Assembly (NCBI GenBank): GCA_965221145.1
Contig: OZ244877.1
Coordinates: forward strand, 1,922,001 to 1,986,000
Length of the DNA stretch: 64,000 nucleotides
Reading direction: 5' to 3'
Origin: Bin5 sp965221145
Lineage (GTDB): Bacteria; Chloroflexota; Anaerolineae; Caldilineales; Caldilineaceae
Shown here: positions 1 through 9,142 of the stretch, in pieces
Layout of the letters: the number at the start of each line of letters is the position of its first letter
Numbering within the stretch: the first letter of the stretch is position 1
The notes under the pieces: generated by a model
Told to the model about the DNA's origin: nothing
Seen by the model: only the letters and a program-made list of their open reading frames with translations
Database searches by the model: none
Translations under genes and position numbers: made by a program

Positions 1-791
1 GCCAGCGCCGGATGACTCCACCGCACACTGAACCACAGTCCGGCCCGGCGCACATCCCACGCCATCAGCCCGAACTGTACCATGCTACCGACCAGGACAC
101 CGACCGCCAGGCTGGCGATGCCGATGCGCCCGGCCAGCAGGGGAGCAGCCAGCACGATTCCAAGATTGTAGATGGCCGTGGCCACCGCGGGCAGACTGAA
201 TCGCTGGAGCGAGTAGAGAACGGCGGTCAACAGACCGGCCATTGAGAAGAACCAGACGACAGGCGCGATCAGCCGCAGTATTCGAGTCGTGAGAGGCAGA
301 AGCGCCGGATCGAAGTCGTCAAAGCCGCCTGCCAGCACACGTGCCACCTGCGGCGCGAAGAGTACAAGGAGCAGAACGAGACCTGCCAGCGTCACCGCGG
401 CCAGGCTGAGCAAGGCCCCGACCAGCCGCACCAACTCAGGACTCGGACGCGCCGTCTTGCCGTTTGCCCGCTCTATTTTGTCCGTGGGGCTACGTTCGGG
501 TCGGGCATAGTCGCTCAGAACCGGGACGAGCGCGGCGCTCAACATACCGCCGACGAGGAAGTCGTACAACATCGTCGGCACGCTGCTGGCAACGGTAAAC
601 GCGCTGACGAGGCCGGACGCGCCAAAGTGGCCGGTGATGACCACCTCCCGCAGGAGACCCAGCACGCGGCTGGCAGCCGCGCCCAATGAAAGAAGTGAGG
701 CGCTGCGGGCCAGGGCTGAAGATGGCTCAGGCTGTGGTGGCGAGATTGAACGCGGCGTCACTGCGGATCTGTTCTCTCTCGCCACTCTCAA
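1..791 (-). CDS. murJ: Lipid II flippase MurJ (MviN family), N-terminal part, runs off left edge
   Basis: The reading frame is open on the minus strand from about 815 to the window edge. It translates to a hydrophobic protein with the MurJ N-terminal signature: AAASRVLGLLREVVITGHFGASG followed closely by a stretch ending DFLVGGMLSAALVPVLSDYA. Several membrane segments follow. MurJ flips lipid-linked peptidoglycan precursor across the inner membrane, so the cell should make peptidoglycan. About 260 residues are visible and the C-terminal half lies outside the window. No ATG precedes the conserved part. TTG at 791, GTG at 785 or GTG at 761 are the candidate starts, so the 5' end is uncertain. 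A stop codon at about 815 limits any longer start. It lies about 80 bp downstream of trxB on the same strand. Confidence 0.88.
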   Translation of the reverse strand, partial: MRVARENRSAVTPRSISPPQPEPSSALARSASLLSLGAAASRVLGLLREVVITGHFGASGLVSAFTVASSVPTMLYDFLVGGMLSAALVPVLSDYARPERSPTDKIERANGKTARPSPELVRLVGALLSLAAVTLAGLVLLLVLFAPQVARVLAGGFDDFDPALLPLTTRILRLIAPVVWFFSMAGLLTAVLYSLQRFSLPAVATAIYNLGIVLAAPLLAGRIGIASLAVGVLVGSMVQFGLMAWDVRRAGLWFSVRWSHPAL

Positions 792-872
792 TGCCCTTGT
801 TGAAAAACGCCTCCGGTCGAAACGCCGCTCGTCCGTATCTCGCGTAGCGCAAGCAGGCTGGACAAACCGGTC

Positions 873-1946
873 TCAGTCGGCTGCCACCAATTCGCTTGCC
901 GGTTTTGGGGTGCCGGGCGTGGGCCAGGCGCGCGGATCTTCGCTCAGGTCAGGCAGCCCCTCGGCTTCCAGTGAGGCCAGGAACTTCTCCGCCTGCATGG
1001 CCGCGGCGCAGCCCTGTCCAACGCTTGTCGCCACCTGCTTGAAGACCTTGTCGGCAATCTCACCGGCGGCAAATACGCCGGGAATGTTTGTGCGTGTCAT
1101 CGGATCGGCGATAAGATGACCGTCCTCATCCAGGTCCAGCTTGCCGTGATAGAGAGCGTTGTTGGGAATGTGGCCGATGTAGACGAAGACGCCGTCGGTG
1201 TCCATTTCCCCCTGCGCGCCGTTTACCGTGTCCCTGGTCGTGACGCCGGAGACGACACCCTTTTCGTTGCCATTGATCGATGTCACAACGGCATTCCAGA
1301 CGAAGTCGATCTTCTCATTGGCAGAGGCCCGGTCCTGAAGAATCTTGCTGGCGCGCAGTTCATCCCGGCGGTGGATGATCTTAACATTGGTCGCGAACTT
1401 GGTCAGGAACAGGCCCTCTTCGAGCGCGCTGTCGCCCCCGCCGACCACCACCAACTCCTTGCCGCGGAAGAAGAAGCCGTCGCAGGTCGCGCAGTAGCTG
1501 ACGCCTTTGCCGGTATACACCTGCTCACCGGGGATCTCCAGGAAGCGCGGTCGAGCGCCGGTGCAGAGGATCAGCGACTTGCTCTTGTACTCCTTGTTCT
1601 GAGCCGTGCGCACCGTAAACGGATGCTCGTCGACGACGATTTCAGTGACATGATCATAGGAGACGGCGCAGCCGAACCGCTCGGCCTGCGCCTTGAACTT
1701 CTCGACCAGATCAGGGCCGCTCAACCCTTCGGGAAAGCCGGGATAGTTTTCGACCTCATAGGTGATGCTGACCTGGCCGCCGTAGTCGTCGCCGGTGATC
1801 AACAGCGGATTCAGGTTCGCCCGCGCCGCGTACAGGCCCGCGGTCCAACCTGCCGGCCCGCTGCCAATTACGATCACTTCATGCAGCGCGTCTTCGGCTG
1901 CCGCGCCGTTCGGCATCTGTGCCCCATTCTGATTCGCTTCACGCAT
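873..1946 (-). CDS. trxB: Thioredoxin reductase
   Basis: This FAD- and NADPH-dependent enzyme reduces thioredoxin in the cytoplasm. In order the sequence shows the FAD-binding GSGPAG near residue 28, GGQV with VENYPGFPEG, the redox-active CATC pair, and the NADPH-binding GGGDSALEE followed by HRRDELRASK. The C-terminal FAD motif ends GEIADKVFKQVATSVGQG. The frame extends 38 codons further upstream, but the ATG at 1946 has an AGGAG Shine-Dalgarno about 7 nt before it, giving 357 residues. Ordinary family members have about 310-330 residues; the excess is a short N-terminal lead and a C-terminal tail. It sits directly upstream of murJ. Confidence 0.95.
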   Translation of the reverse strand: MREANQNGAQMPNGAAAEDALHEVIVIGSGPAGWTAGLYAARANLNPLLITGDDYGGQVSITYEVENYPGFPEGLSGPDLVEKFKAQAERFGCAVSYDHVTEIVVDEHPFTVRTAQNKEYKSKSLILCTGARPRFLEIPGEQVYTGKGVSYCATCDGFFFRGKELVVVGGGDSALEEGLFLTKFATNVKIIHRRDELRASKILQDRASANEKIDFVWNAVVTSINGNEKGVVSGVTTRDTVNGAQGEMDTDGVFVYIGHIPNNALYHGKLDLDEDGHLIADPMTRTNIPGVFAAGEIADKVFKQVATSVGQGCAAAMQAEKFLASLEAEGLPDLSEDPRAWPTPGTPKPASELVAAD

Positions 1947-2080
1947 GTCGATTCTCCTGATATTCTGGGCGATCCGGCGCTGTTTTCCGTGAATCCGGTA
2001 CGCGCTTCTTCGCTGGATCGCCTGGTCATGAAAAGTGAAAATGTCAGGCCGCGCTTCCACCCTATTTCAGACAATTCTCG

Positions 2081-3772
2081 CTACGTAGTCGGGGGAAGGG
2101 TCGCGGCAATCGCCTCCACTGCGAGTTCGATTTCGTCATCGCTGATGATCAGCGGAGGCAGGAGACGCAGCACCGTCGAGCCGGCAGGAAGCGCCAGAAT
2201 GCTGTGCTTCTCCATCAATGTCTTCAGGAATGGTACCGCCTTGGTGCGCAGGTCGATGCCGACAATCAGCCCCCGCCCACGAATTTCGCGCACGACTCTG
2301 CGTCCGCCGATGGCCGCGTCCAACGCTTCACGCAACCGGTGGCCGGCGGCCTCCGCCCGCTCGATCAGTCCGTCCTGATAGACGCTCAACGCAGCCACAC
2401 CGGCCGCGCAAGCCAAAGGATTGCCGCCAAAGGTGCTGCCGTGCGCGCCGGTGAAAAGGCTCTCCTGAACCTGATCCGTATAGACGACCGCGCCCATGGG
2501 GAAGCCGCCGCCAAGGCCCTTTGCCAACGCGATGATGTCCGGCGCCAGGTCAAAGTGCTGGAAGCTGAACCAACGGCCCGTACGCCCGAAGCCGGTCTGA
2601 ACTTCGTCAATGACCAGCAGCGTGCCCCGCTCGCGGCAGAGTCGCTGGGCCGCGGCCAGGAAATCGGCATCGCCTTCATGGACGCCCCCTTCGGCCTGTA
2701 TGACCTCCAGCACGACCGCCGCCGTGCCTTCAATGACTGCCGCATCCAACTGCTCGATATTGTTGAATTGTATGAAGCTGACGTCGGGCAAAAGCGGTTC
2801 GAATTTGCGGCGATAATTCGGGTTCCAGGTAATTGATAACGCGCCAACTGTGCGTCCGTGGAATCCGCCTCTGGCGGCCACAATCCCTGTGCGTCCCGTC
2901 GCCACGCGTGCGAACTTGATCGCTCCGTCAATCGCTTCAGCGCCGCTATTCGCCAGAAATGCGTGCGTCAGTTGACTCGGCGTGACCGCGATCAACTTAT
3001 CCAAAAAGGCGGCGCGCGTGTCATTGTGGAAAAAGTTTGGGCAGGCGTGCAAGCGACCGGCCTGCTCCTGCAGAGCCGCGGTCAATACCGGATGATTGTA
3101 GCCGAGCATGGCCACGCCCTGCGATGCCGTCATGTCAAGATAGCGGCGGCCCTCACTGTCGATCATCCAGCAGCCTTCGCCCGCGACCATGACGGTGTCG
3201 CCGCGCCGGGGTACGACGCCGGATTCGTAGGATTGCGTATTGCGTATTGCGTGTTGCGTGTCGGGTGAACTTTGATCTGGTTCCATATGTAGTTTAGACG
3301 AATCTGAGTCCGATTCTTGATTGTTACGCGCTACAGCATAAATGGCGTGTTCTTCCCTTGCAGTCAAATTGCGTTCCGCCGGAATCATCGTGAGTAAGAG
3401 GCGACAGATTTCAGCGAGAATCTCACCCCTATGGTCAAATACGTCTTCCCCCAAAACGTAGCGACCGTGGAAATACCAACCTCGACTCTCACGCGACGAG
3501 CCTAGTGCATACTCATAGAACTGCGCCCGTGCCTTGCCAGTGCCACGCGAGTAGCCCTCCGAAATGTTGGCGCCTATTGAGCCAAGCGCCCGATAAAGTT
3601 GCCCTGCTACAGTTATCGTGCGTTGATCCCGGTATAGTTTCGCTACATCCTTCCAGCCAAGCTCGCCAATGAAGAGTGCCAAGCGGTAAACCTTCATGCG
3701 CCACATTGGATCATCCTTGATCGTCCGCGGCACTCTGTCTTCCCACTCTTCGTAATTCCTGTAACTCACCAA
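2081..3772 (-). CDS. lysJ: LysJ/ArgD-type aminotransferase fused to an N-terminal four-helix-bundle protein
   Basis: One open frame of 563 codons (GTG start) encodes two unrelated parts. Residues about 20-135 match the four-helix-bundle protein family typified by 23S rRNA intervening-sequence (S23/Avd-like) proteins, with the hallmark GANISEGYSRGTG. Residues about 178-563 are a complete class-III PLP aminotransferase with NSGAEAIDGAIKFAR, the DEVQTGFGRTG aspartate region and the PLP lysine in ALAKGLGGG. The enzyme half closely resembles Thermus LysJ, which aminates the LysW-bound semialdehyde in alpha-aminoadipate lysine (or arginine) synthesis. The linker HAIRNTQ is a translated copy of the genome's short ACGCAATACG repeat. 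The normal aminotransferase N terminus (about 15 residues) appears replaced. lysZ is immediately upstream. An alternative start at 3286 would give an unfused enzyme but has no Shine-Dalgarno. Confidence 0.8.
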   Translation of the reverse strand: MVSYRNYEEWEDRVPRTIKDDPMWRMKVYRLALFIGELGWKDVAKLYRDQRTITVAGQLYRALGSIGANISEGYSRGTGKARAQFYEYALGSSRESRGWYFHGRYVLGEDVFDHRGEILAEICRLLLTMIPAERNLTAREEHAIYAVARNNQESDSDSSKLHMEPDQSSPDTQHAIRNTQSYESGVVPRRGDTVMVAGEGCWMIDSEGRRYLDMTASQGVAMLGYNHPVLTAALQEQAGRLHACPNFFHNDTRAAFLDKLIAVTPSQLTHAFLANSGAEAIDGAIKFARVATGRTGIVAARGGFHGRTVGALSITWNPNYRRKFEPLLPDVSFIQFNNIEQLDAAVIEGTAAVVLEVIQAEGGVHEGDADFLAAAQRLCRERGTLLVIDEVQTGFGRTGRWFSFQHFDLAPDIIALAKGLGGGFPMGAVVYTDQVQESLFTGAHGSTFGGNPLACAAGVAALSVYQDGLIERAEAAGHRLREALDAAIGGRRVVREIRGRGLIVGIDLRTKAVPFLKTLMEKHSILALPAGSTVLRLLPPLIISDDEIELAVEAIAATLPPTT

Positions 3773-3813
3773 GTCGTCGCCACCGTCCTCTGACTACGCA
3801 ATACGCAATACGG
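3231..3813. repeat. Inserted four-helix-bundle cassette bounded by inverted ACGCAATACG repeats
   Basis: The segment coding the four-helix-bundle domain is bracketed by the same short repeat in opposite orientations. Copies of GCGTATTGCG read on the plus strand at 3231-3262, and ACGCAATACGCAATACGGA lies at 3795-3813. The right copy begins just below the lysZ stop codon (3819), and the left copy is translated inside the lysJ linker. The layout looks like an insertion of about 580 bp between lysZ and lysJ that captured the lysJ reading frame. No target duplication is recognisable, and the mechanism is unknown. Confidence 0.55.
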
Positions 3814-3818
3814 AATGC

Positions 3819-4622
<804 letters not shown>

Positions 4623-4775
4623 ACTATCTGTCCTACCGGAGCGCCCACAACCTCTTCCTGAACTGTTCGATTGACCAGCGCAACCAACCAATACCGCGGG
4701 ATCCTCATACGGCTACTAATTAGTCGAATGGTATCACGAGAAGGGCCGTTTGAAAAGGTATAGACCCGCTGACTA

Positions 4776-4784
4776 TGCTATAAT
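4776..4784 (+). promoter_or_regulatory. Candidate extended -10 promoter for the trkA leader
   Basis: TGC followed by TATAAT (4779-4784) makes a good extended -10 element about 70 bp before the leader ORF. A TTGAAA lies at 4750-4755, but the 23-bp spacing is too long for a normal -35, so an extended -10 promoter is the better reading. This is based on sequence pattern only. Confidence 0.4.
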
Positions 4785-4851
4785 GCAGGCGTTGCTGCGA
4801 ACGAATCGGCCGCACGAATCTGATCTATCCCGCTACAGGAGGCGGGACACA

Positions 4852-4953
4852 ATGGTAGCTAGAGTGGTAGCGACGCTCTTGACGGACAATGAGGAATCCA
4901 CCGCGTTTGGCACTTGGATGCGGCCGGATTCCCCCTTCCAGGTGAGCGCATAG
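4852..4953 (+). CDS. 33-residue leader peptide overlapping trkA
   Basis: A short ORF starts at an ATG preceded by a very strong AGGAGGCGGG Shine-Dalgarno (4838-4847). It encodes a peptide beginning MVARVVATLL and ending FQVSA. Its TAG stop (4951-4953) shares its last base with the GTG that probably starts the downstream TrkA gene. This stop-start overlap suggests translational coupling. I recognise no domain, and the peptide may matter only as a leader. It could be a chance ORF, but the ribosome binding site is stronger than that of trkA itself. Confidence 0.45.
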   Translation: MVARVVATLLTDNEESTAFGTWMRPDSPFQVSA

Positions 4954-5741
4954 TGACAGCTCTACGTTGGCTTGGGCAACTCTTTCGCCGCCTCTCTCCC
5001 CTGGCTGCCCAGACAGGCGCATCTGCTCTTGACGTCAAAGGGGGGAATGGCGAGGATCAAAACGCCCATCCCTCACCGTTCAGGGGCAAGCGCCGCGAGT
5101 CGGAGTTCGTCGTTATCGGATTGGGGCGTTTTGGCACGGCGGTAGCGACGACACTTGTCGAGCAGGGGCGCACCGTTCTGGCCATCGACACGGACCTGGA
5201 CCGCGTGCAGGCGCTCAGCGGTGTGCTTCCTCATGTGGTTCAGTTGGATGCGACCAACATTGACGCCCTGCGCCAGGTCGGTGTCGAAACCTTTGACACC
5301 GGCCTTGTCTGTATCGGCACTGATTTTGAGAGCAATTTGCTGGCCACGGTTCTCCTGCGCCAGTTGGGCGTGAAACGGGTAATCGCAAAGGCGCTCAATG
5401 TCACACAGCGAGAAATCCTGCTTAAGGTTGGCGCGGATGAGGTAATCCTGCCCGAACATGAGGCCGGTCGCCGACTTGGGCGCAAAATGGCTTCAGATCA
5501 CCTGGTCGACTACTTGGAATTCAGCCATGATGTAGGCGTGGTCGAACTCTTGGCCCCGCCCAGCACTTGGGAACATACGTTGTCTGAATTGAACCTGCGC
5601 CAGCGGTATGAACTGACCGTCATCGCTGTGCGTCGGGGCGATGATCTGATCGTCAGCCCCAGCGCTAGCTTTCGAATCAAAGAGGAAGACATCGTCGTTG
5701 TGCTGGGTCGGGTGGAAGACGCTGAGCGTCTGCGCCAATAA
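4953..5741 (+). CDS. trkA: TrkA/KtrA-type K+ transport regulatory subunit
   Basis: The protein has an RCK_N Rossmann domain with VIGLGRFGTAVA followed by the acidic AIDTDLDRVQ and QLDATN, which bind NAD(H) or nucleotides. A C-terminal TrkA_C (RCK_C) domain follows, ending with the strand pattern IKEEDIVVVLGR. Such cytoplasmic subunits gate Trk/Ktr potassium channels. No membrane partner is encoded nearby, so the TrkH/KtrB channel must lie elsewhere. I chose the GTG at 4953 (262 residues) because an AGGTGAG sequence precedes it and it overlaps the leader stop; an ATG at 4914 in the same frame is the alternative. Compared with the usual roughly 220-residue KtrA, it has an extra N-terminal segment of about 45 residues of unknown role. 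Confidence 0.85.
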   Translation: MTALRWLGQLFRRLSPLAAQTGASALDVKGGNGEDQNAHPSPFRGKRRESEFVVIGLGRFGTAVATTLVEQGRTVLAIDTDLDRVQALSGVLPHVVQLDATNIDALRQVGVETFDTGLVCIGTDFESNLLATVLLRQLGVKRVIAKALNVTQREILLKVGADEVILPEHEAGRRLGRKMASDHLVDYLEFSHDVGVVELLAPPSTWEHTLSELNLRQRYELTVIAVRRGDDLIVSPSASFRIKEEDIVVVLGRVEDAERLRQ

Positions 5742-5858
5742 GGATTTTGACTCTTACGAATCCATGATGCACACAAAAAAGCTGCCCCACTCGATCAACA
5801 CCCTGTACAGTTCAATACAGCCTTTAATCTGATCACCCAATTCATTTCTTGGTCTGCC

Positions 5859-7220
5859 ATGTCTCGTGAATTCCCCATCCTCGATCCCGAATCCGCGCAG
5901 CAATCCATCCTGCGCCGCCAACCGTGGGACGCATTCGATGTGCCGGAAGAAATGCTGGACGACAACGAACGCCTCTTCGGCGCGCGCATCGGACCCGATG
6001 AGGGCGTCCGCCGCATTTTGGCCGATGTCCGTGAACGCGGCGATGTCGCCGTGCGCGAATGGACGGAAAGACTGGACGGCGTCAGAGTGGAGGATCTGCG
6101 CGTCGAGCCTGAAACCATCCTGCGGTCGTCCGCCGAGATCGAGCCGGACGTTTATGACGCGCTAATCCTGGCGGCTGAGCGCATCGAACGCTTTCACCGC
6201 CGCCAGCCCAGCCAAAGTTGGATTCAGAACGATGAAGAAGGCACGGTCGGCCAGCTTGTGCGCCCAATCGAACGGGTCGGCATCTATGTCCCCGGCGGCA
6301 CGGCCCCCTTGCCCAGCACGTTGCTGATGACCGCCATTCCGGCGCGCGTGGCCGGAGTGCGCGAGGTTGTAGTCATCACGCCGCCCCAGCAGGACACCGG
6401 CTTGCCAAACAGAGTAACGCTCGCTGCCGCCACCGTTGCCCGCGTCGACGCTGTCTATACGGCCGGTGGCGCGCAGGCCGTCGGCGCGCTTGCCTTTGGC
6501 ACCGAGACGATTCCGGCGGTCGACAAGATCTGCGGCCCCGGCAACTTGTTCGTCACTCTCGCGAAGAGGCAGCTATTTGGCCTTGTCGGTATCGACGGTC
6601 TGCCCGGCCCGACCGAGACGGTCATCATCGCTGATGAACAGGCCGATCCACAGCTGGCCGCCGCAGACCTGCTGGCCCAGGCAGAGCACGACGTCCTGGC
6701 CAGCGCCGTGCTCTTGACGCCCAGCCAAGCCCTCGCTCACAAGGTGCAGGCCGCTGTCCACGTTCAGTTGGAGGAGCTGGAGCGGGCGCAGTTCGCCGCC
6801 GCAACCTTTTCCCGCACATCCGGCATCGTCGTCACCGAATCTCTGCCCCACGCCTTCACGCTGGCCAATAAGTACGCGCCCGAGCACCTTTGCCTGCTCG
6901 TGAAGGACCCATGGCGCTGGATCGACAAGGTGCAGAACGCGGGCGGGATCTTTCTCGGCGAGCGCAGTTTTGAGGTGCTGGGAGACTACACCGCCGGCCC
7001 CAGCCATGTCATGCCCACCGGCGGCACGGCGCGCTTCGACAGCCCGGTCAACGTGACCGACTTCGAAAAACTGATCAGCCTGATCGGTCTGAATGAGAAG
7101 GCTTTGGCCGCCATCGGCCCGGCCGCCGAAACGCTGGCCCGCACCGAAGGGCTTGGGGGACATGCCGCGGCCGTCAGCAAGCGGCTGAACTCTACCCCGC
7201 ACAGAGAGGATGAACCCTAA
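5859..7220 (+). CDS. hisD: Histidinol dehydrogenase
   Basis: HisD carries out the last two oxidations of histidine synthesis, L-histidinol to L-histidine, with NAD+ and a bound zinc. All key residues are visible: GPGN with VTLAK, then GLPGPTE, the zinc ligands Gln and His in LLAQAEHDV, and the catalytic Glu-His pair in KYAPEHLCLL. The zinc aspartate lies in LGDYTAGPSHVMPTGG and the final zinc histidine in EGLGGHAAAV. Its 453 residues are normal length. No clear Shine-Dalgarno precedes the ATG at 5859, but the conserved N terminus fits this start. hisC follows after 2 bp, so the two form an operon. Confidence 0.97.
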   Translation: MSREFPILDPESAQQSILRRQPWDAFDVPEEMLDDNERLFGARIGPDEGVRRILADVRERGDVAVREWTERLDGVRVEDLRVEPETILRSSAEIEPDVYDALILAAERIERFHRRQPSQSWIQNDEEGTVGQLVRPIERVGIYVPGGTAPLPSTLLMTAIPARVAGVREVVVITPPQQDTGLPNRVTLAAATVARVDAVYTAGGAQAVGALAFGTETIPAVDKICGPGNLFVTLAKRQLFGLVGIDGLPGPTETVIIADEQADPQLAAADLLAQAEHDVLASAVLLTPSQALAHKVQAAVHVQLEELERAQFAAATFSRTSGIVVTESLPHAFTLANKYAPEHLCLLVKDPWRWIDKVQNAGGIFLGERSFEVLGDYTAGPSHVMPTGGTARFDSPVNVTDFEKLISLIGLNEKALAAIGPAAETLARTEGLGGHAAAVSKRLNSTPHREDEP

Positions 7221-7222
7221 AG

Positions 7223-8431
7223 ATGGAAGCTGCCCCAATTCAGTCGCTGCTCAACCCGCATTTGGCCAGCCTGGAAGAGTACACGCCGATTCAACCGTTT
7301 GAAGTGCTGAGTCGGCGTCTGGGCATTCCTGCTGCGGACATTGTCAAGCTGGACGCCAACGAAAATCCCTACGGGCCGCACCCTGCGGTAGCGGAGGCCT
7401 TGGCCGAGTACGCCTTCTACCATATTTACCCGGACCCGCAACAGACGGAATTGCGGGAGGCTCTGTCTGCTCACCTGGAAGACGAGCAGCCGGAGCAGCA
7501 GCAAGAAGGCCAGACGGCCGGTCGGCACACGGTCAGTTCGGCGGCGCACAAGGTGCCAGTCGAACAGATTCTGACCAGCCACGGCGCGGATGAGCTTCTC
7601 GACTATCTCTGCCGACTGTTCCTCGCTCCCGGCGATTCTGTGATCAATGCGCCGCCCACCTTCGGCATGTACAGCTTCGACGCCAAGCTGGCCGGTGCAG
7701 AGGTGTTGGAAGTGTGGCGGGGCAATGGGTTCCACGTGGACGTCGATACGATCTGCAATGTTGTCAACTTAGCCGCGCATGAAGAGGAAGCGACAACCCC
7801 CAAACTGCTCTTTCTCACGTCGCCAAACAACCCTTCGGGAACCTGGCTTCCTGACGAAGACCTGCTTAGCCTGCTGGAACTTCCCATTATCGTCGTTCTG
7901 GATGAGGCCTATGTCGAATTCGCTGTCGAAACCAGCCGAGCGCCCTGGGTATTGGATCACGACAACCTTGTCATTCTGCGCACCTTTTCCAAATCGGCCG
8001 GCATCGCCGGCCTGCGGCTGGGCTACGGCATCTTCCCGGCCTGGCTGATGCCCCATCTGTGGAAGTTCAAGCAGCCCTACAACGTAAGTGTGGCCGCCAC
8101 CGTCGCCGGACTCGCCAGTCTGCGCAACGCCGACGCCATGCAAGACATCGTGGAGAAAATCAGGGCCGAGCGGGATCGACTCTACCGCGAACTGCAGGCG
8201 GTTCCCTATCTCTCCCCTTACCCGTCGGGCGCCAACTTCGTTCTTTGTCGCGTCGAAGGCTTCGACTGCGCAGCGAATGGAGACGCTGCCGCCCTGAAAC
8301 TGGCGCTGGAGCAACGTGGCATTCTCGTGCGCTACTATCAGAAGACGGGCCTGGACAACTGCATCCGTATCTCCGTCGGACGCCCCAAACAGACTGATCG
8401 TCTGCTGACCGAACTGCATCGGCTCGCCTGA
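7223..8431 (+). CDS. hisC: Histidinol-phosphate aminotransferase
   Basis: This PLP enzyme converts imidazole-acetol phosphate to histidinol phosphate in histidine synthesis. It has the class I/II aminotransferase fold with KLDANENPYGPHP near the N terminus, LTSPNNPSGTW, the VLDEAYVEF aspartate-tyrosine pair, and the PLP lysine in RTFSKSAGIAGLRLGYG. The C terminus carries the substrate arginine in NCIRISVG. At 402 residues it is longer than the usual 350-370. The extra length is mostly a Gln/Glu-rich loop around residues 90-115 (EQPEQQQEGQTAGRH) that relatives I know of lack. The start lies 2 bp after the hisD stop, with GAGAGG inside the end of hisD serving as ribosome binding site. Confidence 0.95.
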   Translation: MEAAPIQSLLNPHLASLEEYTPIQPFEVLSRRLGIPAADIVKLDANENPYGPHPAVAEALAEYAFYHIYPDPQQTELREALSAHLEDEQPEQQQEGQTAGRHTVSSAAHKVPVEQILTSHGADELLDYLCRLFLAPGDSVINAPPTFGMYSFDAKLAGAEVLEVWRGNGFHVDVDTICNVVNLAAHEEEATTPKLLFLTSPNNPSGTWLPDEDLLSLLELPIIVVLDEAYVEFAVETSRAPWVLDHDNLVILRTFSKSAGIAGLRLGYGIFPAWLMPHLWKFKQPYNVSVAATVAGLASLRNADAMQDIVEKIRAERDRLYRELQAVPYLSPYPSGANFVLCRVEGFDCAANGDAAALKLALEQRGILVRYYQKTGLDNCIRISVGRPKQTDRLLTELHRLA

Positions 8432-8485
8432 ACCTGATTCCGCAAGTCGGTCTCGCGGTCGCGGGCAACTGTCGTTGTTACAATT

Positions 8486-9142
8486 CTACTGCAAACACTC
8501 GCCAGGACTCTCTCCAACAATGCAGTCCAGATTCCTGTCCAACCATTCGCCACAGTGCGTAGTTGCCTCTACATCAGCCAGACAAGCCTTATCCATGCAA
8601 AAATAGTCAAGCCCCTCCTCCCACGAAAAGAGAAGCACAGTAAGGATGATATGCCTTGTAAAAGGTGGGTTCGCGTAGTCCTCTGCTTCGGCCTCAGCCA
8701 CCAAGCGAGGGCCCACGCGGGAGGCCTGCTGATCTATCAAGTCCGTAAGCAGTTGGCCGTCTTCAAAGCAGTTCGCTTGGGCTTGCAGCAACAACATGTA
8801 ATAGAACACTGTCAGGCCTGTTCCGCCAAGTTCATCCTCCACATCTGCCTCGAATTCCGTTCCTAGCAGCTCTCTCAGGTCGGCTTGTGCAGCCGAGATA
8901 GCCCACGTCATCTCGAACTCTTCTATCTTCAGGGGTTCGGTATACCTCATATCAGGCCAGAGAGGATCCGAGTCATAAGGCTCCGGTGTCTGCACAGTTG
9001 TCTTTTCCGGTTCCGATGTAGGTGACGGCGTGGGTGTCGGCTCGGATGTAGGCGGGAGATTGGGCGCCTGCGGTTCAGGCACAATCGGCTGGCAAGCCGT
9101 AAGTATCGCCGCAAACATCGTTACAGCAATCATGATTCTCAT
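8486..9142 (-). CDS. Putative secreted lipoprotein of unknown function
   Basis: The 218-residue protein begins with a short hydrophobic signal (MRIMIAVTMFAAILTAC) ending in a lipobox, so Cys17 would be lipidated after export. A Pro/Ser/Thr/Glu-rich linker of about 35 residues follows, typical of surface-tethered proteins. The remaining roughly 150 residues form an acidic, probably helical domain with five or more cysteines near the C terminus, including FCMDKACL, HCGEW and LDCIVGESPGECL. The cysteines suggest disulfides outside the cytoplasm. I do not recognise a family. It is convergent with hisC and has no operon partner. Confidence 0.65.
   Translation of the reverse strand: MRIMIAVTMFAAILTACQPIVPEPQAPNLPPTSEPTPTPSPTSEPEKTTVQTPEPYDSDPLWPDMRYTEPLKIEEFEMTWAISAAQADLRELLGTEFEADVEDELGGTGLTVFYYMLLLQAQANCFEDGQLLTDLIDQQASRVGPRLVAEAEAEDYANPPFTRHIILTVLLFSWEEGLDYFCMDKACLADVEATTHCGEWLDRNLDCIVGESPGECLQ

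Noticed and set aside
1116..2378. 420-codon plus-strand frame opposite trxB and lysJ
   Set aside because: It is the mirror of clear minus-strand genes with all active-site motifs. Its own translation shows no family features.
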